DNA of 64,000 nucleotides. Origin: Bradyrhizobium sp. B097 (GTDB lineage Bacteria > Pseudomonadota > Alphaproteobacteria > Rhizobiales > Xanthobacteraceae). Below the pieces are notes generated by a model. That model did no database searches. It saw only the letters and a program-made list of their open reading frames with translations, and was not told where the DNA came from. Below, one piece after another: positions 10,650 through 19,940 of this stretch; the stretch's first letter is position 1; each line of letters opens with the position of its first letter. The stretch is taken from NCBI RefSeq assembly GCF_038957035.1, contig NZ_CP152412.1:6568501-6632500 (forward strand), in the 5' to 3' direction. Both the position numbers and the translations under genes were made by a program.

Positions 10650-11156
10650 TCAATTGGTTGGCGCTGCGGTCTTGGTCTGCCGGATCGGCCGCTCGGCAGG
10701 CTTCGGAGGCTTCGCCGCACCGGTGAACAGGGCGAAGTCCACCGAGCGCTCCCCCTGTTTGAGCACAAGCCGGCGCGGCTCGATCCGCTCGACCTTCCAG
10801 CCGCTCACGTCGTCACCCGTGCGGACGCGCAGCACCTTATCGCCTTTGCTCGCCGCCCGGATCGCGGCGTGGCCATCGCCGTTCTCGCTGACGATGCCGA
10901 GCACCACCACGCTCGGCGGCGGCGGTGGCGGTGGCGGCGGTTCCTGCCGTGCCACCGGTGCGACCGGCTTCGCTGGCGGCCGCCGCGCGGCCGAGAACAG
11001 CGGCTTGTCCCTGGTCGCACTCAGCTGTTGCAGCGGCTGGAGCTCCACCGGATTGTCGGCGACGACCTCGCCACCCGCAGGAGATTCCGCTGCGCGCGCA
11101 AACGACGCGCAAAGACAAAGCACAGCGACCATCAACGATTGCAATGCGATCGACAT
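10650..11156 (-). CDS. T2SS GspC/GspN-like protein with HR-type domain
   Basis: About 168 residues. It starts with a hydrophobic segment (residues 5-23) that may be a signal peptide or a membrane anchor. A short region follows with the phrase ATRDKPLFSAARRPP, typical of the GspC/GspN group, then a run of nine prolines, then a compact beta-rich domain (about residues 85-155: VVLGIVSENGDGHAAIR, then GWKVERIEPRRLVLKQG) resembling the homology region of GspC. No PDZ domain follows, so it is shorter than classical GspC. In GspC this part joins the inner-membrane platform to the secretin. An in-frame ATG at 11171 is an alternative start; neither start has a clear ribosome-binding site. It is divergent from the phosphatase-gspD unit and lies upstream of the exoprotein gene on the same strand. 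Confidence 0.65.
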   Translation of the reverse strand: MSIALQSLMVAVLCLCASFARAAESPAGGEVVADNPVELQPLQQLSATRDKPLFSAARRPPAKPVAPVARQEPPPPPPPPPSVVVLGIVSENGDGHAAIRAASKGDKVLRVRTGDDVSGWKVERIEPRRLVLKQGERSVDFALFTGAAKPPKPAERPIRQTKTAAPTN

Positions 11157-11518
11157 CTGTCGGCTGCCCATTTGCCGCGTGTACTTGCGTGCGTACTTGT
11201 CTACGTGCACCAGCGTCGACGGATCGTCATCCGCGCGTGCAACTATCAACCTGCGCCAGCAGCGTGCATGTTGCAAGCCTTCTCGTTGCACGCGGCGCGC
11301 AAGGTGTCGCGCATCGCAGCGTGTATGCGTCAAATCTGTGAAGGTGAATCACAGCCGGGCATTGTCGCCATGCGCGTCGCGCGAGAGCTGCTGTAACGAC
11401 GGCGTCATCCAAGCCGCACACACTCAAGACGTGCAGCAGGCGGCATCCAGCCGACGCTGCGGCTTCCATCGACATCAAGATCGTCGAGACGAAACACCGG
11501 TATCAAAGACGTAGCGTC
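11157..11518. promoter_or_regulatory. Divergent promoter region with a PhoB-box-like direct repeat (11391-11408)
   Basis: The region separates the gspC/N-like gene (leftward) from the phosphatase-gspD unit (rightward). At 11391-11408 the plus strand reads CTGTAAC-GACG-GCGTCAT. This has the 7-4-7 layout of a PhoB box (CTGTCAT-N4-CTGTCAT) and 10 of 14 matching positions, about 110 bases before the phosphatase start. The match is weak by itself; the functions of the flanking genes make it worth recording. No clear -35/-10 pair was identified. Confidence 0.3.
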
Positions 11519-13666
11519 ATGCGTTCGAGTCGCATCCGTGCCGGCCTCACGCCGCTGCTGCTCGGCGCCCTGTTCCTGGCGCTGGATTGCATTGTGACGT
11601 GCAGCACTGGAGCCGGACAGGCGCTCGCAGCGTGCGAGCTGCGCTCGCGCGGCGGCGTGATCAAGCGCGTCGTGCAGATCGAGCTCGACAACGTTCACCT
11701 GCGCCGCGACAACCCGAACGTTCCGTCGGACCTCGAGCAGATGCCGCATTTGCGCGATTTCATCACGCGCGGCGGAATCATCGGAAGCAATCACCAGACC
11801 TCGCCGCTGGCCGAGACGGCCACGGATACGCTCACGATCCTGACCGGTTTGCATGGCGACCGCATGGGCGTGCCGATCGGCGACAACAGCGCTGCGTTCC
11901 GCAGCGACGGCAGCGTTGGCTATGCTAGCGCCTTCGCCTACTGGACCACGAATAGCAGCGACGGCAAGCCGCTGATGCTGGCCGACACCGGCAAGACCGT
12001 GCCCGCGCCATGGGTGCCGTTCACATCAGCCGGCTGCGACGTCGGCGCGTTCGCAACGACTGGTCTGACGCTGCAGGAGATCGGCCCCGAGGTCGCGGCC
12101 ACGCTCGGCGCCTCCGACGTGCGCGCTGCTGGCGGCGATCCACTCAAGGCGCGCGCCGACCTCCTCGGCATCGCCATCCATTGCGCCCGCGGCAGTGCAT
12201 TGTGCAGCAATACCAATGCGCGTCCCGATCTGTTGCCCGATGAACCTGGCGGCTACGTCGGCTTCAGCGCGTTGTTCGGCAACCGCAATGTGCAGCCGGC
12301 GATCTCGCCGGACGGCCCGGTCAAGGATCTTGGCGGCGATGTTATCGACGACGACGCAGGCCACCCCGGCTTTCCCGGTGCGTCGGAGACAACGGCCGCC
12401 CAATCGCTCGGCTATGCCGCGGCGATGCTGGAGGCCGGCGTCCCGGTGGTCTATGTCGGAATCGGCAATGCGCACCGGCCGGCCCCCGCGCGCCGGCGCG
12501 CCCTCGGCCCCGGCGAACGCGACCATGTCGCAAGGCTCGCGGCTGACGATGCGGCCTTCAAGGCCTTTATCGACCGGCTCGCCGCAAGCGGGATCTCGAC
12601 GCGTAACACGCTGTTCGTCGTGGTGCCCACGGGCAACGACCGCTTTGTCGGCGGCCCACCCAGCCCGCCGGCGTGCGACGGCCTTGCGGTGCCGTGCAGC
12701 TACGGGCCGACCGGCGCGATCGGCATCGCCATCGATCGCTTGCTCGCGACCGAACGGCGCAACGTCACGGCGTTCGATGTTCAAGCCGGCAACACGCCGC
12801 CGTTCTACATCCGCGGCAATCCGCTATCCACCGATCCGCTGACGCGCACGCTCGCGCAGGATGTCGGCAAGCTTGGCGTCGTCAACCCGATCACCGGCAA
12901 GGGCGATCGCCTGACATCGATGGTCGCGGACCGCGCCCAGATGCAGCTCATGCACATGGTCACGGCAAGCCCCGCGCGCACACCGCATGTCCTGATGTTC
13001 GCCGATCCCGATTACGTCATCCGGACGGCCGCCAGCCGCGCCGACTGCGCACAGCCGCCAGCCTGCATTGCGGTCAATCCCGACACGGCGTGGGTGCGCG
13101 GCGACATCGCGCAAATTCTCGGCGGCAGCTGGTTCGGCATGGCTGGGCCAGGCATCGCTCATCGTGGCGAGACACCGGACATCCTCTCGCACCACGCGGA
13201 CCTGCGGCCCACCTTGCTGGCATTGCTGGGCCTGACCGACCGCTACATCCACGACGGCGTCGTGCTTGTGGATGCGCTCGAAGCGAACGCGCTGCCAGCG
13301 GAGCTCGCAAACGATCGCGAGACCTATATGGATCTGGCGCGCGCCGCCAAGACGATCAACGATCCGCTCGGCCAACTCGGACGCAACGGCCTTGCCCTTG
13401 CAACCCAGGCCATCAAGGGCGGCGACGTCGGCTATCAGCGCTATCTCGACACGATCGGCGCGATCACCGTGAGGCGGGGCGGCCTGACGCGCGAGATCAA
13501 CACGCAACTCGATGGCGCGGCTTTCGGGCATCGGCCGATCAATCCGTCTTACGCCCGCGCACTGATCGGTCGCGCCGAGGCGCTGGTCAACGAGGTCGAG
13601 GATCTTGCCGGCAGCAGCCTGGCTCCTGCCGATCGTCCCTGGAAGGCAGCAAGCGATGCGCATTGA
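11519..13666 (+). CDS. Secreted alkaline phosphatase/sulfatase-superfamily protein, probable T2SS substrate
   Basis: 715 residues with an N-terminal signal peptide (hydrophobic residues 11-30, cleavage near AAC at 37-39). The fold signature is that of the alkaline phosphatase/sulfatase superfamily: a first metal-ligand region QIELDNVH (Asp57), the segment AETATDTLTILTGLHGDRMG (residues 98-117) with candidate nucleophile threonines, and a C-terminal SHHADLRPTLLALLGL stretch near residue 555 followed by YIHDG, as in sulfatase-like enzymes. The downstream gspD overlaps its stop codon, so it is translated with the secretin; T2SS genes are often linked to their substrates. It probably acts outside the cell on a phosphoester. 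The substrate is unknown and the active-site assignment is by motif only. Confidence 0.7.
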   Translation: MRSSRIRAGLTPLLLGALFLALDCIVTCSTGAGQALAACELRSRGGVIKRVVQIELDNVHLRRDNPNVPSDLEQMPHLRDFITRGGIIGSNHQTSPLAETATDTLTILTGLHGDRMGVPIGDNSAAFRSDGSVGYASAFAYWTTNSSDGKPLMLADTGKTVPAPWVPFTSAGCDVGAFATTGLTLQEIGPEVAATLGASDVRAAGGDPLKARADLLGIAIHCARGSALCSNTNARPDLLPDEPGGYVGFSALFGNRNVQPAISPDGPVKDLGGDVIDDDAGHPGFPGASETTAAQSLGYAAAMLEAGVPVVYVGIGNAHRPAPARRRALGPGERDHVARLAADDAAFKAFIDRLAASGISTRNTLFVVVPTGNDRFVGGPPSPPACDGLAVPCSYGPTGAIGIAIDRLLATERRNVTAFDVQAGNTPPFYIRGNPLSTDPLTRTLAQDVGKLGVVNPITGKGDRLTSMVADRAQMQLMHMVTASPARTPHVLMFADPDYVIRTAASRADCAQPPACIAVNPDTAWVRGDIAQILGGSWFGMAGPGIAHRGETPDILSHHADLRPTLLALLGLTDRYIHDGVVLVDALEANALPAELANDRETYMDLARAAKTINDPLGQLGRNGLALATQAIKGGDVGYQRYLDTIGAITVRRGGLTREINTQLDGAAFGHRPINPSYARALIGRAEALVNEVEDLAGSSLAPADRPWKAASDAH

Positions 13667-16085
13667 CAACCGATCTGCCGGTGACACCGCGGCATCCCCG
13701 CGAGGCGGACAAGAGGGACCAGTCGAGCAACGTCTCCCGCCGTTCCGCCTCCCGCGCATGGCGTCGGTTGGCGCCGTGACCGGCACCTGGCTTGCGCTCG
13801 CCGGCCTGCTCGGCGGCTGCATGATGGACAAGGGCATCGACTTGCCTGGCCGCGACCTGGTTACCGATCCGATCCGCGATGCCGACTTGCGCGCGCGCTG
13901 GAACGGCCCGGTCGGCGGGACCTCCTCCGCCGCAACGGCATCCGCGCGCACGCAGCCGATGGTGTTTCCCGGCGCCGATCAGGATCTCGCGCCGGCACCG
14001 ACGCACCGCGACGCCGCCACAAATGCGACGACCCGGTTGGCTAACGCCGTCGACAGCGACGTCGTCAGCGAGGGCGGCGGCATCGAGCTGAACTTTGACA
14101 ATGCCGATATTCCAACTGTGGTGAAATCCGTTGTCGGTGACAGCCTCGGAATGAACTACGTCGTCGACCCGCGGGTGCAGGGCACGATCACGCTGGCCTC
14201 CGCGCAGCGGATTCCGCGCAAGGACGTGTTGCCGATCTTCGAGAGCGTGCTGCGAATGTCGAACGCGGCGCTGCTGCGCGAAGACAATCTGGTCCGCATC
14301 GTGCCGCTGCCGGAGGCCGCTGGCGCCGGCGTCTCGGTCGTCGGCGCCGGACAGCCCGGCTATGGCGTCTCGATCGTACCATTGCGCTTTGTCTCTGCCG
14401 CCGCGATCGGCAAGACCGCGGAAAGCTTCCTGTCGCGACCCGGCGCCGTGCGCGTCGATCAGGCTCGCAACGTGCTGTTGATCCAGGGCACCGCCTCCGA
14501 GCGTCAGGCGGCGCTCGGCGTCATCGGTACGCTCGATGTGGAGTGGCTGCGCAATCAATCAGTCGGGCTCTATCCGCTGAAGTCGACCGCGCCCGAGACC
14601 ATGATCCGCGAGCTCGAGAAAGTGTTCGACACCGCCGACGGCGGACAGGGACAAGGCGTGATCAAGTTTCAGCCGGTATCGCGCATGAACGCGGTGCTGG
14701 CGGTGAGCAAGAACAGCAAGGTGCTGGAACGTGCCACCCAATGGGTGCGGCGACTGGACCGCTCCGATCCCACCGGCACGACGGTGCGGGTCTACAGCCT
14801 GCGCTTCGGCAACGCGCGCAGCATTGCCCGCATCCTCAACGAGATGTTCGTCGGCCGCAGCTCGCAATCGGCCGGTGACGGCCAGACCAGTCCGACCGCG
14901 CCCGGTCAGAGCGGAACGACATCACGTATCGACTCGCTCGGTGCCGGCACGCTGAGCAGCAGCAACAATCCGGCGACGACCACGCAGGGCGGCACCGACA
15001 ATTCCGGCACCGCCAATCGCAGCGGCGCGGCCCAGGTCGGATTCTCCGATCGCAAGGACGACGATCAGGATATTGCGGGACCGGGCGGCGGCGGGACCGG
15101 GCCGGGCTCGCTTCCGCGCGGCATATTTCAGAATGTTCGTGTCACCGCCGACAAATCGACCAACGCGATCATGGTCTATTCCAACCAGGAAGATTACCTC
15201 GTGATCGAGCGGGCGATCGAGTCACTGGATCGGCCGCGGCTGCAAGTTGCCGTCGATGCCATGGTCGCCGAGGTCACGCTCACCGACCAGCTGCAGTATG
15301 GCGTGCAGGCTTATCTGACCAGCGCCAACGCCGGCGCCGGCCCCGACAAGGGATCGGTCGGCCTGTTCGGCGCCGCGCAATCCGCCGCCCAGACCGCCCT
15401 GCTCGCACGCGTGCTGCCCGGCTTCAACCTGCTGCTCGGTGCCGAGGCCAACCCCAAGCTGGTGCTCAACGCGCTGTCCACCCTGACCACCGTCAAGGTG
15501 CTGTCGGCTCCGTCGCTCGTGGTCTCCGACAACGAGCCGGCGATCCTCGAGGTCGGTGACCAGGTGCCGATCTCGACCGGCAGCACCGTCACCGGCCTCA
15601 ATGTGGTGAGCAGCATCAGCCGGCAGAACACCGGCATCATCCTGAAGGTGCTGCCGCATGTGCATCCGAACGGATCGATCGAGCTCGAGATCGAGCAGGA
15701 GGTCTCCAACGTCGTCAATCCGGGCGGCGCGAGCGCCCAGAACCTGACGCCGACCATCTCGCAGCGGCGGATCCACTCGACGGTCGGCACCAGCAGCGGC
15801 CAGACCGTGCTGCTCGGCGGTCTCATCAAGGAGGACGACGAGCGTTCGGTCGCCGGACTGCCGGGCCTCAACCAGATCAAATATCTCGGCGACCTGCTCA
15901 GCCAGAAGAGCGACACTAAGCTTCGCTCCGAGATCATCGTGTTCGTCACGACGAAGCTGGTGCGCAACGGCCACGACGCCCAGGTGGTTGCCGAGGAATT
16001 CCGCGAGCGCCTCGACAGCATGCGGCGCGCACCGTCGACCTTCGATGCGCCGGGCGTGGCACCTCCGTCCGTCGCGCGCAAATGA
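13656..16085 (+). CDS. gspD: T2SS outer-membrane secretin GspD
   Basis: 809 residues from the ATG at 13656, which has GGAAGG nine bases upstream and overlaps the previous stop by 11 bases. A hydrophobic stretch ends in the lipobox LLGGC (Cys55), so it should be a lipoprotein secretin. An ATG at 13758 would give a more usual short n-region (Cys21). The N0 domain begins near residue 143 (NFDNADIPTVVKSVVG), followed by N1-N3 domains. A Gly/Ser/Thr-rich insertion occupies about residues 405-485. The secretin domain covers about 500-790 and includes VGDQVPISTGS near 632 and VLLGGLIKEDD near 720. It forms the outer-membrane channel of the T2SS. The other gsp genes lie in separate units at 16,974 and 25,640-32,754. 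Confidence 0.95.
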   Translation: MRIDNRSAGDTAASPRGGQEGPVEQRLPPFRLPRMASVGAVTGTWLALAGLLGGCMMDKGIDLPGRDLVTDPIRDADLRARWNGPVGGTSSAATASARTQPMVFPGADQDLAPAPTHRDAATNATTRLANAVDSDVVSEGGGIELNFDNADIPTVVKSVVGDSLGMNYVVDPRVQGTITLASAQRIPRKDVLPIFESVLRMSNAALLREDNLVRIVPLPEAAGAGVSVVGAGQPGYGVSIVPLRFVSAAAIGKTAESFLSRPGAVRVDQARNVLLIQGTASERQAALGVIGTLDVEWLRNQSVGLYPLKSTAPETMIRELEKVFDTADGGQGQGVIKFQPVSRMNAVLAVSKNSKVLERATQWVRRLDRSDPTGTTVRVYSLRFGNARSIARILNEMFVGRSSQSAGDGQTSPTAPGQSGTTSRIDSLGAGTLSSSNNPATTTQGGTDNSGTANRSGAAQVGFSDRKDDDQDIAGPGGGGTGPGSLPRGIFQNVRVTADKSTNAIMVYSNQEDYLVIERAIESLDRPRLQVAVDAMVAEVTLTDQLQYGVQAYLTSANAGAGPDKGSVGLFGAAQSAAQTALLARVLPGFNLLLGAEANPKLVLNALSTLTTVKVLSAPSLVVSDNEPAILEVGDQVPISTGSTVTGLNVVSSISRQNTGIILKVLPHVHPNGSIELEIEQEVSNVVNPGGASAQNLTPTISQRRIHSTVGTSSGQTVLLGGLIKEDDERSVAGLPGLNQIKYLGDLLSQKSDTKLRSEIIVFVTTKLVRNGHDAQVVAEEFRERLDSMRRAPSTFDAPGVAPPSVARK

Positions 16086-16834
16086 GACCGAGGCCGCCGA
16101 TGGCGATGGCGTCATCCATGCTGCGGGTCCTGGGAGCGGCCATCTTCAGCACGGCCGCGACCGCCGCCGAGCTGAGCAGCGTGACTCTCAAGGGCGATGT
16201 CACCATCATCGCGCTCAGCGGCGACGTCGCCCAAGGCGACACGGAGACTGCGGAAACACTGATCAAGGCAGCCAATGACGGCAACCGCCTGATCTCGGCC
16301 GTACGGCTCGATTCACCGGGCGGCAGCCTCGCCGAGGCGGTCAAGCTCGCCGGCCTGATCCGCAGGGCGAAGCTGCCGACCATCGTCGCGGCCGGATCGC
16401 GCTGCGCGTCGGCCTGCTTCATCGTGTTCGCGGCGGGAAACGAGAAATTCGCAAGCTATGAGGCCGCGATCGGCGTCCACGGCGTGTCCGATAAATTCGG
16501 CCACGAGACTGCGCAAACTGAAGAGGCGACGATTGCCATGGCACGCATCGCAAGCGGATTCGGCGTGCCGCCGCGCATCATCGGACAGATGCTGGCGACG
16601 CACGCCCACGAGATCGCGTGGCTGACGCCCGATGATCTGCGCGCCATGGGCGCCATCATGACCGATCGGCCAGGACGCCACGCCCCGCCCCCAACGTCGC
16701 CTGACGATCGTTGGCTTGCCGGGCTCGATCATCAACCGGAAGACGGAACGACGAGATCGCAAGGGGCCGATCAGCGCGCGCGCGAGGCCGCGGGCAAGCC
16801 GGTCCAACGCGCATTGCCCTGGCAGAAGAGGTAA
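16082..16834 (+). CDS. Periplasmic ClpP/crotonase-fold serine protease-like protein
   Basis: 250 residues. Its ATG overlaps the gspD stop (ATGA), so the two are translationally coupled. Residues 8-29 form a signal peptide. The core has the ClpP/SppA-like pattern: LDSPGGSLAEA (residues 77-87) for the oxyanion region, candidate nucleophile Ser110 in the motif CASACF, and His133 in GVHGVS. The last 50 residues are charged and Pro/Arg-rich with no recognised domain. Related COG3904-type periplasmic proteins are poorly characterised. A role in processing or quality control of T2SS cargo is an inference from position only. Confidence 0.65.
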   Translation: MRPRPPMAMASSMLRVLGAAIFSTAATAAELSSVTLKGDVTIIALSGDVAQGDTETAETLIKAANDGNRLISAVRLDSPGGSLAEAVKLAGLIRRAKLPTIVAAGSRCASACFIVFAAGNEKFASYEAAIGVHGVSDKFGHETAQTEEATIAMARIASGFGVPPRIIGQMLATHAHEIAWLTPDDLRAMGAIMTDRPGRHAPPPTSPDDRWLAGLDHQPEDGTTRSQGADQRAREAAGKPVQRALPWQKR

Positions 16835-16973
16835 GGCGGTTTCCGCGGAAGAGTTCGTCGAGCGCGCCGATATGGCGTGCATCGAGACCAGACTACGCCC
16901 GCTTCTCGGCCGCCCGATCGCGAACAGTCACGATGCCCTCGCTCACGAGGTTCACGCGTGATCGCAGGCAACG

Positions 16974-17468
16974 TCATTGCTCGTTGCTGGCGGCGCTGGT
17001 CAGCTTCTCCAACGAGATGTCTCCGGCAGTCCCGCTGCCTCCCTCCTGGCCATCGGAGCCATAAGAGAGGATATCGTAGGCGTCATGTTCGCCGGGCGCC
17101 CGATAGATATAAGGATGGCTCCATGGGTCATTTGGAACCATACCGCCCTTGAGGTAAGGACCGTTCCAGTTGGCCGCGCCTGACGTCCGCTGCACCAGCG
17201 CCGTGAGCCCCTCCGCAGTCGACGGGTAACGGCCGGTATCGAGCTGGAGCAGGTCGAGCGCGCTCGCAAAGCTCCGCATCTGGATCTTGGCGGCCTTGAC
17301 CTTCGATTCACTCAGGTAACTCAGCACGCGTGGGCCGACCAATCCCATGATCAAGCCGATGATGGCGATGACAACCAGCATCTCGACAAGCGTGAATCCC
17401 CGCTCGCTCTGCCGCGTCGTGTCTCGCTCGATACGCCCGGAAGTAAGGATGGAGTTGTGCTTCGACAT
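16974..17468 (-). CDS. gspG: T2SS major pseudopilin GspG
   Basis: 164 residues from the ATG at 17468, with GGACGA at a suitable distance. The prepilin cleavage motif RG/FTLVEM is at residues 23-29, followed by the hydrophobic N-terminal helix. The GspG body is clear: LDTGRYPSTAEGLTALV, then GPYLKGG, NDPWSHPY and SYGSDGQEGG, the calcium-binding C-terminal loop. It polymerises into the T2SS pseudopilus after cleavage by a prepilin peptidase (GspO/PilD), which is not in this window. It is unusual in being away from gspH-K and on the opposite strand, downstream of the PstS-like gene. A longer upstream reading frame exists but lacks prepilin features. Confidence 0.95.
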   Translation of the reverse strand: MSKHNSILTSGRIERDTTRQSERGFTLVEMLVVIAIIGLIMGLVGPRVLSYLSESKVKAAKIQMRSFASALDLLQLDTGRYPSTAEGLTALVQRTSGAANWNGPYLKGGMVPNDPWSHPYIYRAPGEHDAYDILSYGSDGQEGGSGTAGDISLEKLTSAASNEQ

Positions 17469-17536
17469 CGCGGTTCGTCCAATGAGCTGCAAGGCAGAGA
17501 GCCTTGATGGGTCCTGTCGACGCGCTCGGAATAATT

Positions 17537-17562
17537 CCGGGCGCCTCGATTGAGGCGCCCGG
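17537..17562 (-). terminator. Perfect 11-bp hairpin between pstS-like gene and gspG
   Basis: CCGGGCGCCTC-GATT-GAGGCGCCCGG forms an uninterrupted GC-rich stem with a four-base loop in the 162-bp gap between the PstS-like stop and the gspG start. No T-run follows on the minus strand. It could be an attenuator or an RNA-stabilising hairpin that sets the ratio of substrate to pseudopilin rather than a full terminator. Confidence 0.55.
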
Positions 17563-17630
17563 CCGTGTCGCGTGCGTGTCGCGATCTCGGTGCGGCGCAA
17601 TCGGAATTGCGCCGTCCGCAATGCGTCGGC

Positions 17631-19571
17631 TTACTTGGCGCCGCCGCTGGCTCCGTTGGCGACATTCAAGCAGCCGTTTGCCTGAGTGGCGGCCGCGGCG
17701 CTGATGGCGGTCGTCCGCGTACCCCAGTACTGGCTCTTGATGTTCTTCGCGTAGCTGGCCGGCACGGGATGGAAGCCGGCATTTTCGATCACCGCGGAGA
17801 CGTCCGGATCGAAGTTCGGATCGGTCGAGTCGGCACCAGCGATGTACCACATCAGGAAGCCGACTGAGCTGGTAGAGCCGACGAGGTTAGTCACGCGGTT
17901 GGCGTCGGCCTGGACGTTGTAGCAGCTATACAGATCGAGGAACGTCGTGCCGCTGAGCGGATAGGCGTTCAGCCTGTTCGTGAGCGGCAGCACCGGCAGG
18001 CCCGTCACGGTCACGCCGGACTGGGTGACGGCGCCGAACACGTTGGCGTAGATGTTGTAGTCGTTCCAGGTCCAGGTCGTGGACGGCGTCTTGAGCCTGG
18101 TGTCACCCCACGCGGCGGCGGCACCATCCGGCGTCGGTGCAATGAACGCCAGCGTCGTCGATCCCCCGTTGTTCGGGATATAGGTGCCGGCACCGCGCAG
18201 CTGCTCGTTCTGCAGAGCCGCCGAACGCGGCGCGGCGATGGTCCCAACCTGGGTGGTGTAGGGCTGGGTGAAGTCGGCACTGACGTATCCGATGCGGCCC
18301 GCCTTGCTGCTATCGGTGCTGATCGCGGATGCCACACCGCCGCTTCCGGTTGCGCTGATCCACGCATTGGTCGTGACCGTCGTGGTGACCGACCACGGAC
18401 CGGCGCCGCGGACGGCGTCGATACGGGCGATCAGGTTGGTGAAGGAGGTGCTCGGCAGGGTCGTGGTGTTGAAGATCGACTTGTAGCCGTAGGTACCGGT
18501 CGGCGTGTCAAGGAGCGGGCAGACCGCCTTGAGATAGTTGGTCAGAATGAAGCTCGTGCCGCTGCCATCGCCGCGATACACGATCCTGATCGGCAGCGAC
18601 GAAGTCGAGTAAGCCTGCGCCGTGCCCGAGCTGTTGGGGTTAGTGTAGTCGAAAGCGGCGAGCTGCTGCGCGCCGGTCTTGTCGAGATACGGGATGTTGT
18701 TGGGGGTCGTGTTGTTCCAGTCGGTCACGAGGCCGGTGAAGATCGCGCACATCTGCGCCGTGCTGAGCTGGATGGCGGCGCCCTGGTTGGCCTGGGTGCC
18801 GGGCGTGGTGCCCGCGCCCGCGACTGACGAGTTCACCGTCATCGTGCTGGTGTTGACGCCGATCGCGACGTTGACCTCGAAAGCCGGGATCTGGATCGGA
18901 TTGCCGTAGACCGTGGTGTTGTAGGCGACCGACGCCGTCGAGGTGCTGTTCAGCGTGATCTGGGTCAGCGCGCCGCCGGTGGTGGTCCAGGCCTGCGTCG
19001 GGTTGAAGCTGACGGACGACGTCGTGAGCGCCGCCAGGGTGCTGCCGAGCGGCGAGTCCGACAGGCCGATATCGACGCGCGGATAGGGATAGCTGCCGAA
19101 CTTGGTCGCCGGGCTTCCCGGATTGGCGAGGTCGATCATCGCGGGCTGGTTCGCGGGCAGCGGCGTGGCGATCGAAATGTTGGCCGACGCGTTCGGCGTG
19201 ACCGTGCCGTTGTACCACTGCTGCGGATTGTTGGTGATGAAGCCGCGGACGCCGTTGCCGCTGCCGACACCGGCATACATGCCTTGCACCGGCACGCTCA
19301 CCAGCGTGCAGGTGGTCGGCAGTTTGCCGCGGGCCGGGAAGCTGGAATCGAACGCGAAGCCGTCGGGATAGGTCGTGCCGGAGCCGACGATGCCGCCCAT
19401 GTAACAGTCGAAGATCTGCCGGAAGGCTTCCGAGGCGAGCGTGCTGCCGCCCGCGTAGATGCCGGCCGTGGCGGTGGAGGCCTGCGCGTTCGCGGGCGTG
19501 ATGGTCGAGGACGCGAGCAAGGCGAGCACCGAGGCGGTGCCGAGCATGTATCTGGACGATTGCATTTTCAT
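17631..19571 (-). CDS. PstS-like secreted phosphate-binding-fold protein, probable T2SS substrate
   Basis: 646 residues with a signal peptide (residues 1-30, ...ITPANAQA). PstS/DING-type signatures are present: GGSTLASEAFRQIF after the mature N-terminus and VYRGDGSGTSFILTNYL near residue 330, which matches the phosphate-binding RxDxSGT region. It is about twice the length of classical PstS because of long Thr/Ser/Asn-rich insertions. There is no pstCAB nearby, so it is unlikely to serve a Pst permease. In Pseudomonas, DING/PstS-like proteins are exported by a T2SS (Hxc), and here the gene immediately precedes gspG. The parallel suggests an exported phosphate-binding protein or an adhesin of that fold. 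Confidence 0.75.
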   Translation of the reverse strand: MKMQSSRYMLGTASVLALLASSTITPANAQASTATAGIYAGGSTLASEAFRQIFDCYMGGIVGSGTTYPDGFAFDSSFPARGKLPTTCTLVSVPVQGMYAGVGSGNGVRGFITNNPQQWYNGTVTPNASANISIATPLPANQPAMIDLANPGSPATKFGSYPYPRVDIGLSDSPLGSTLAALTTSSVSFNPTQAWTTTGGALTQITLNSTSTASVAYNTTVYGNPIQIPAFEVNVAIGVNTSTMTVNSSVAGAGTTPGTQANQGAAIQLSTAQMCAIFTGLVTDWNNTTPNNIPYLDKTGAQQLAAFDYTNPNSSGTAQAYSTSSLPIRIVYRGDGSGTSFILTNYLKAVCPLLDTPTGTYGYKSIFNTTTLPSTSFTNLIARIDAVRGAGPWSVTTTVTTNAWISATGSGGVASAISTDSSKAGRIGYVSADFTQPYTTQVGTIAAPRSAALQNEQLRGAGTYIPNNGGSTTLAFIAPTPDGAAAAWGDTRLKTPSTTWTWNDYNIYANVFGAVTQSGVTVTGLPVLPLTNRLNAYPLSGTTFLDLYSCYNVQADANRVTNLVGSTSSVGFLMWYIAGADSTDPNFDPDVSAVIENAGFHPVPASYAKNIKSQYWGTRTTAISAAAATQANGCLNVANGASGGAK

Positions 19572-19940
19572 TGCGCTGTTCCTGTGGGGTTGATCACCAC
19601 CGGCACATCGTCATCGCGTCGTCATCAGAGCGCAAAGTAATCTTCAAACAAGAAGAAGTTTATTTTGCCACCCAATCAAGATTTGATGGAACAAATCTAC
19701 GATTGAGAAAGTATCTCTTCCGTCGACGTCATGTCTCCGTCGCCGATGATTGACTTCACGTCTGATAGACAATTCGGCGATCGGCTTAGCGCAGGGATTA
19801 TTTTCGATGAGCATCCGAAAAACATCTTGGCAATACCACATCGGATGCTCTATGGACTCCTCGTCCGATGGCTCGCCGTCTGATCGAATACTCTCTACAG
19901 AGCAATCTCCGCGGGCTTTCATTCAAGCGAGGCCTCCCAC
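19572..19940. promoter_or_regulatory. Divergent intergenic region with a PhoB-box-like repeat (19608-19625)
   Basis: The region holds the promoters of the PstS-like gene (leftward) and the GT41 gene (rightward). At 19608-19625 there is an exact direct repeat TCGTCAT-CGCG-TCGTCAT, 11-base period, five of seven bases per half-site matching the PhoB consensus CTGTCAT. It lies 37-54 bases upstream of the PstS-like start but reads on the plus strand, so it is inverted relative to that gene. The rest is AT-richer than the flanking genes and has no gene that I can support. Confidence 0.3.

Noticed and set aside
12673..13779. 368-residue plus-strand frame and the opposing 375-residue frame at 12824-13951
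   Set aside because: Both overlap the secreted phosphatase and gspD in other frames and have shadow-type composition.
15222..16115. 297-residue minus-strand open frame
   Set aside because: Antisense to the secretin domain of gspD.
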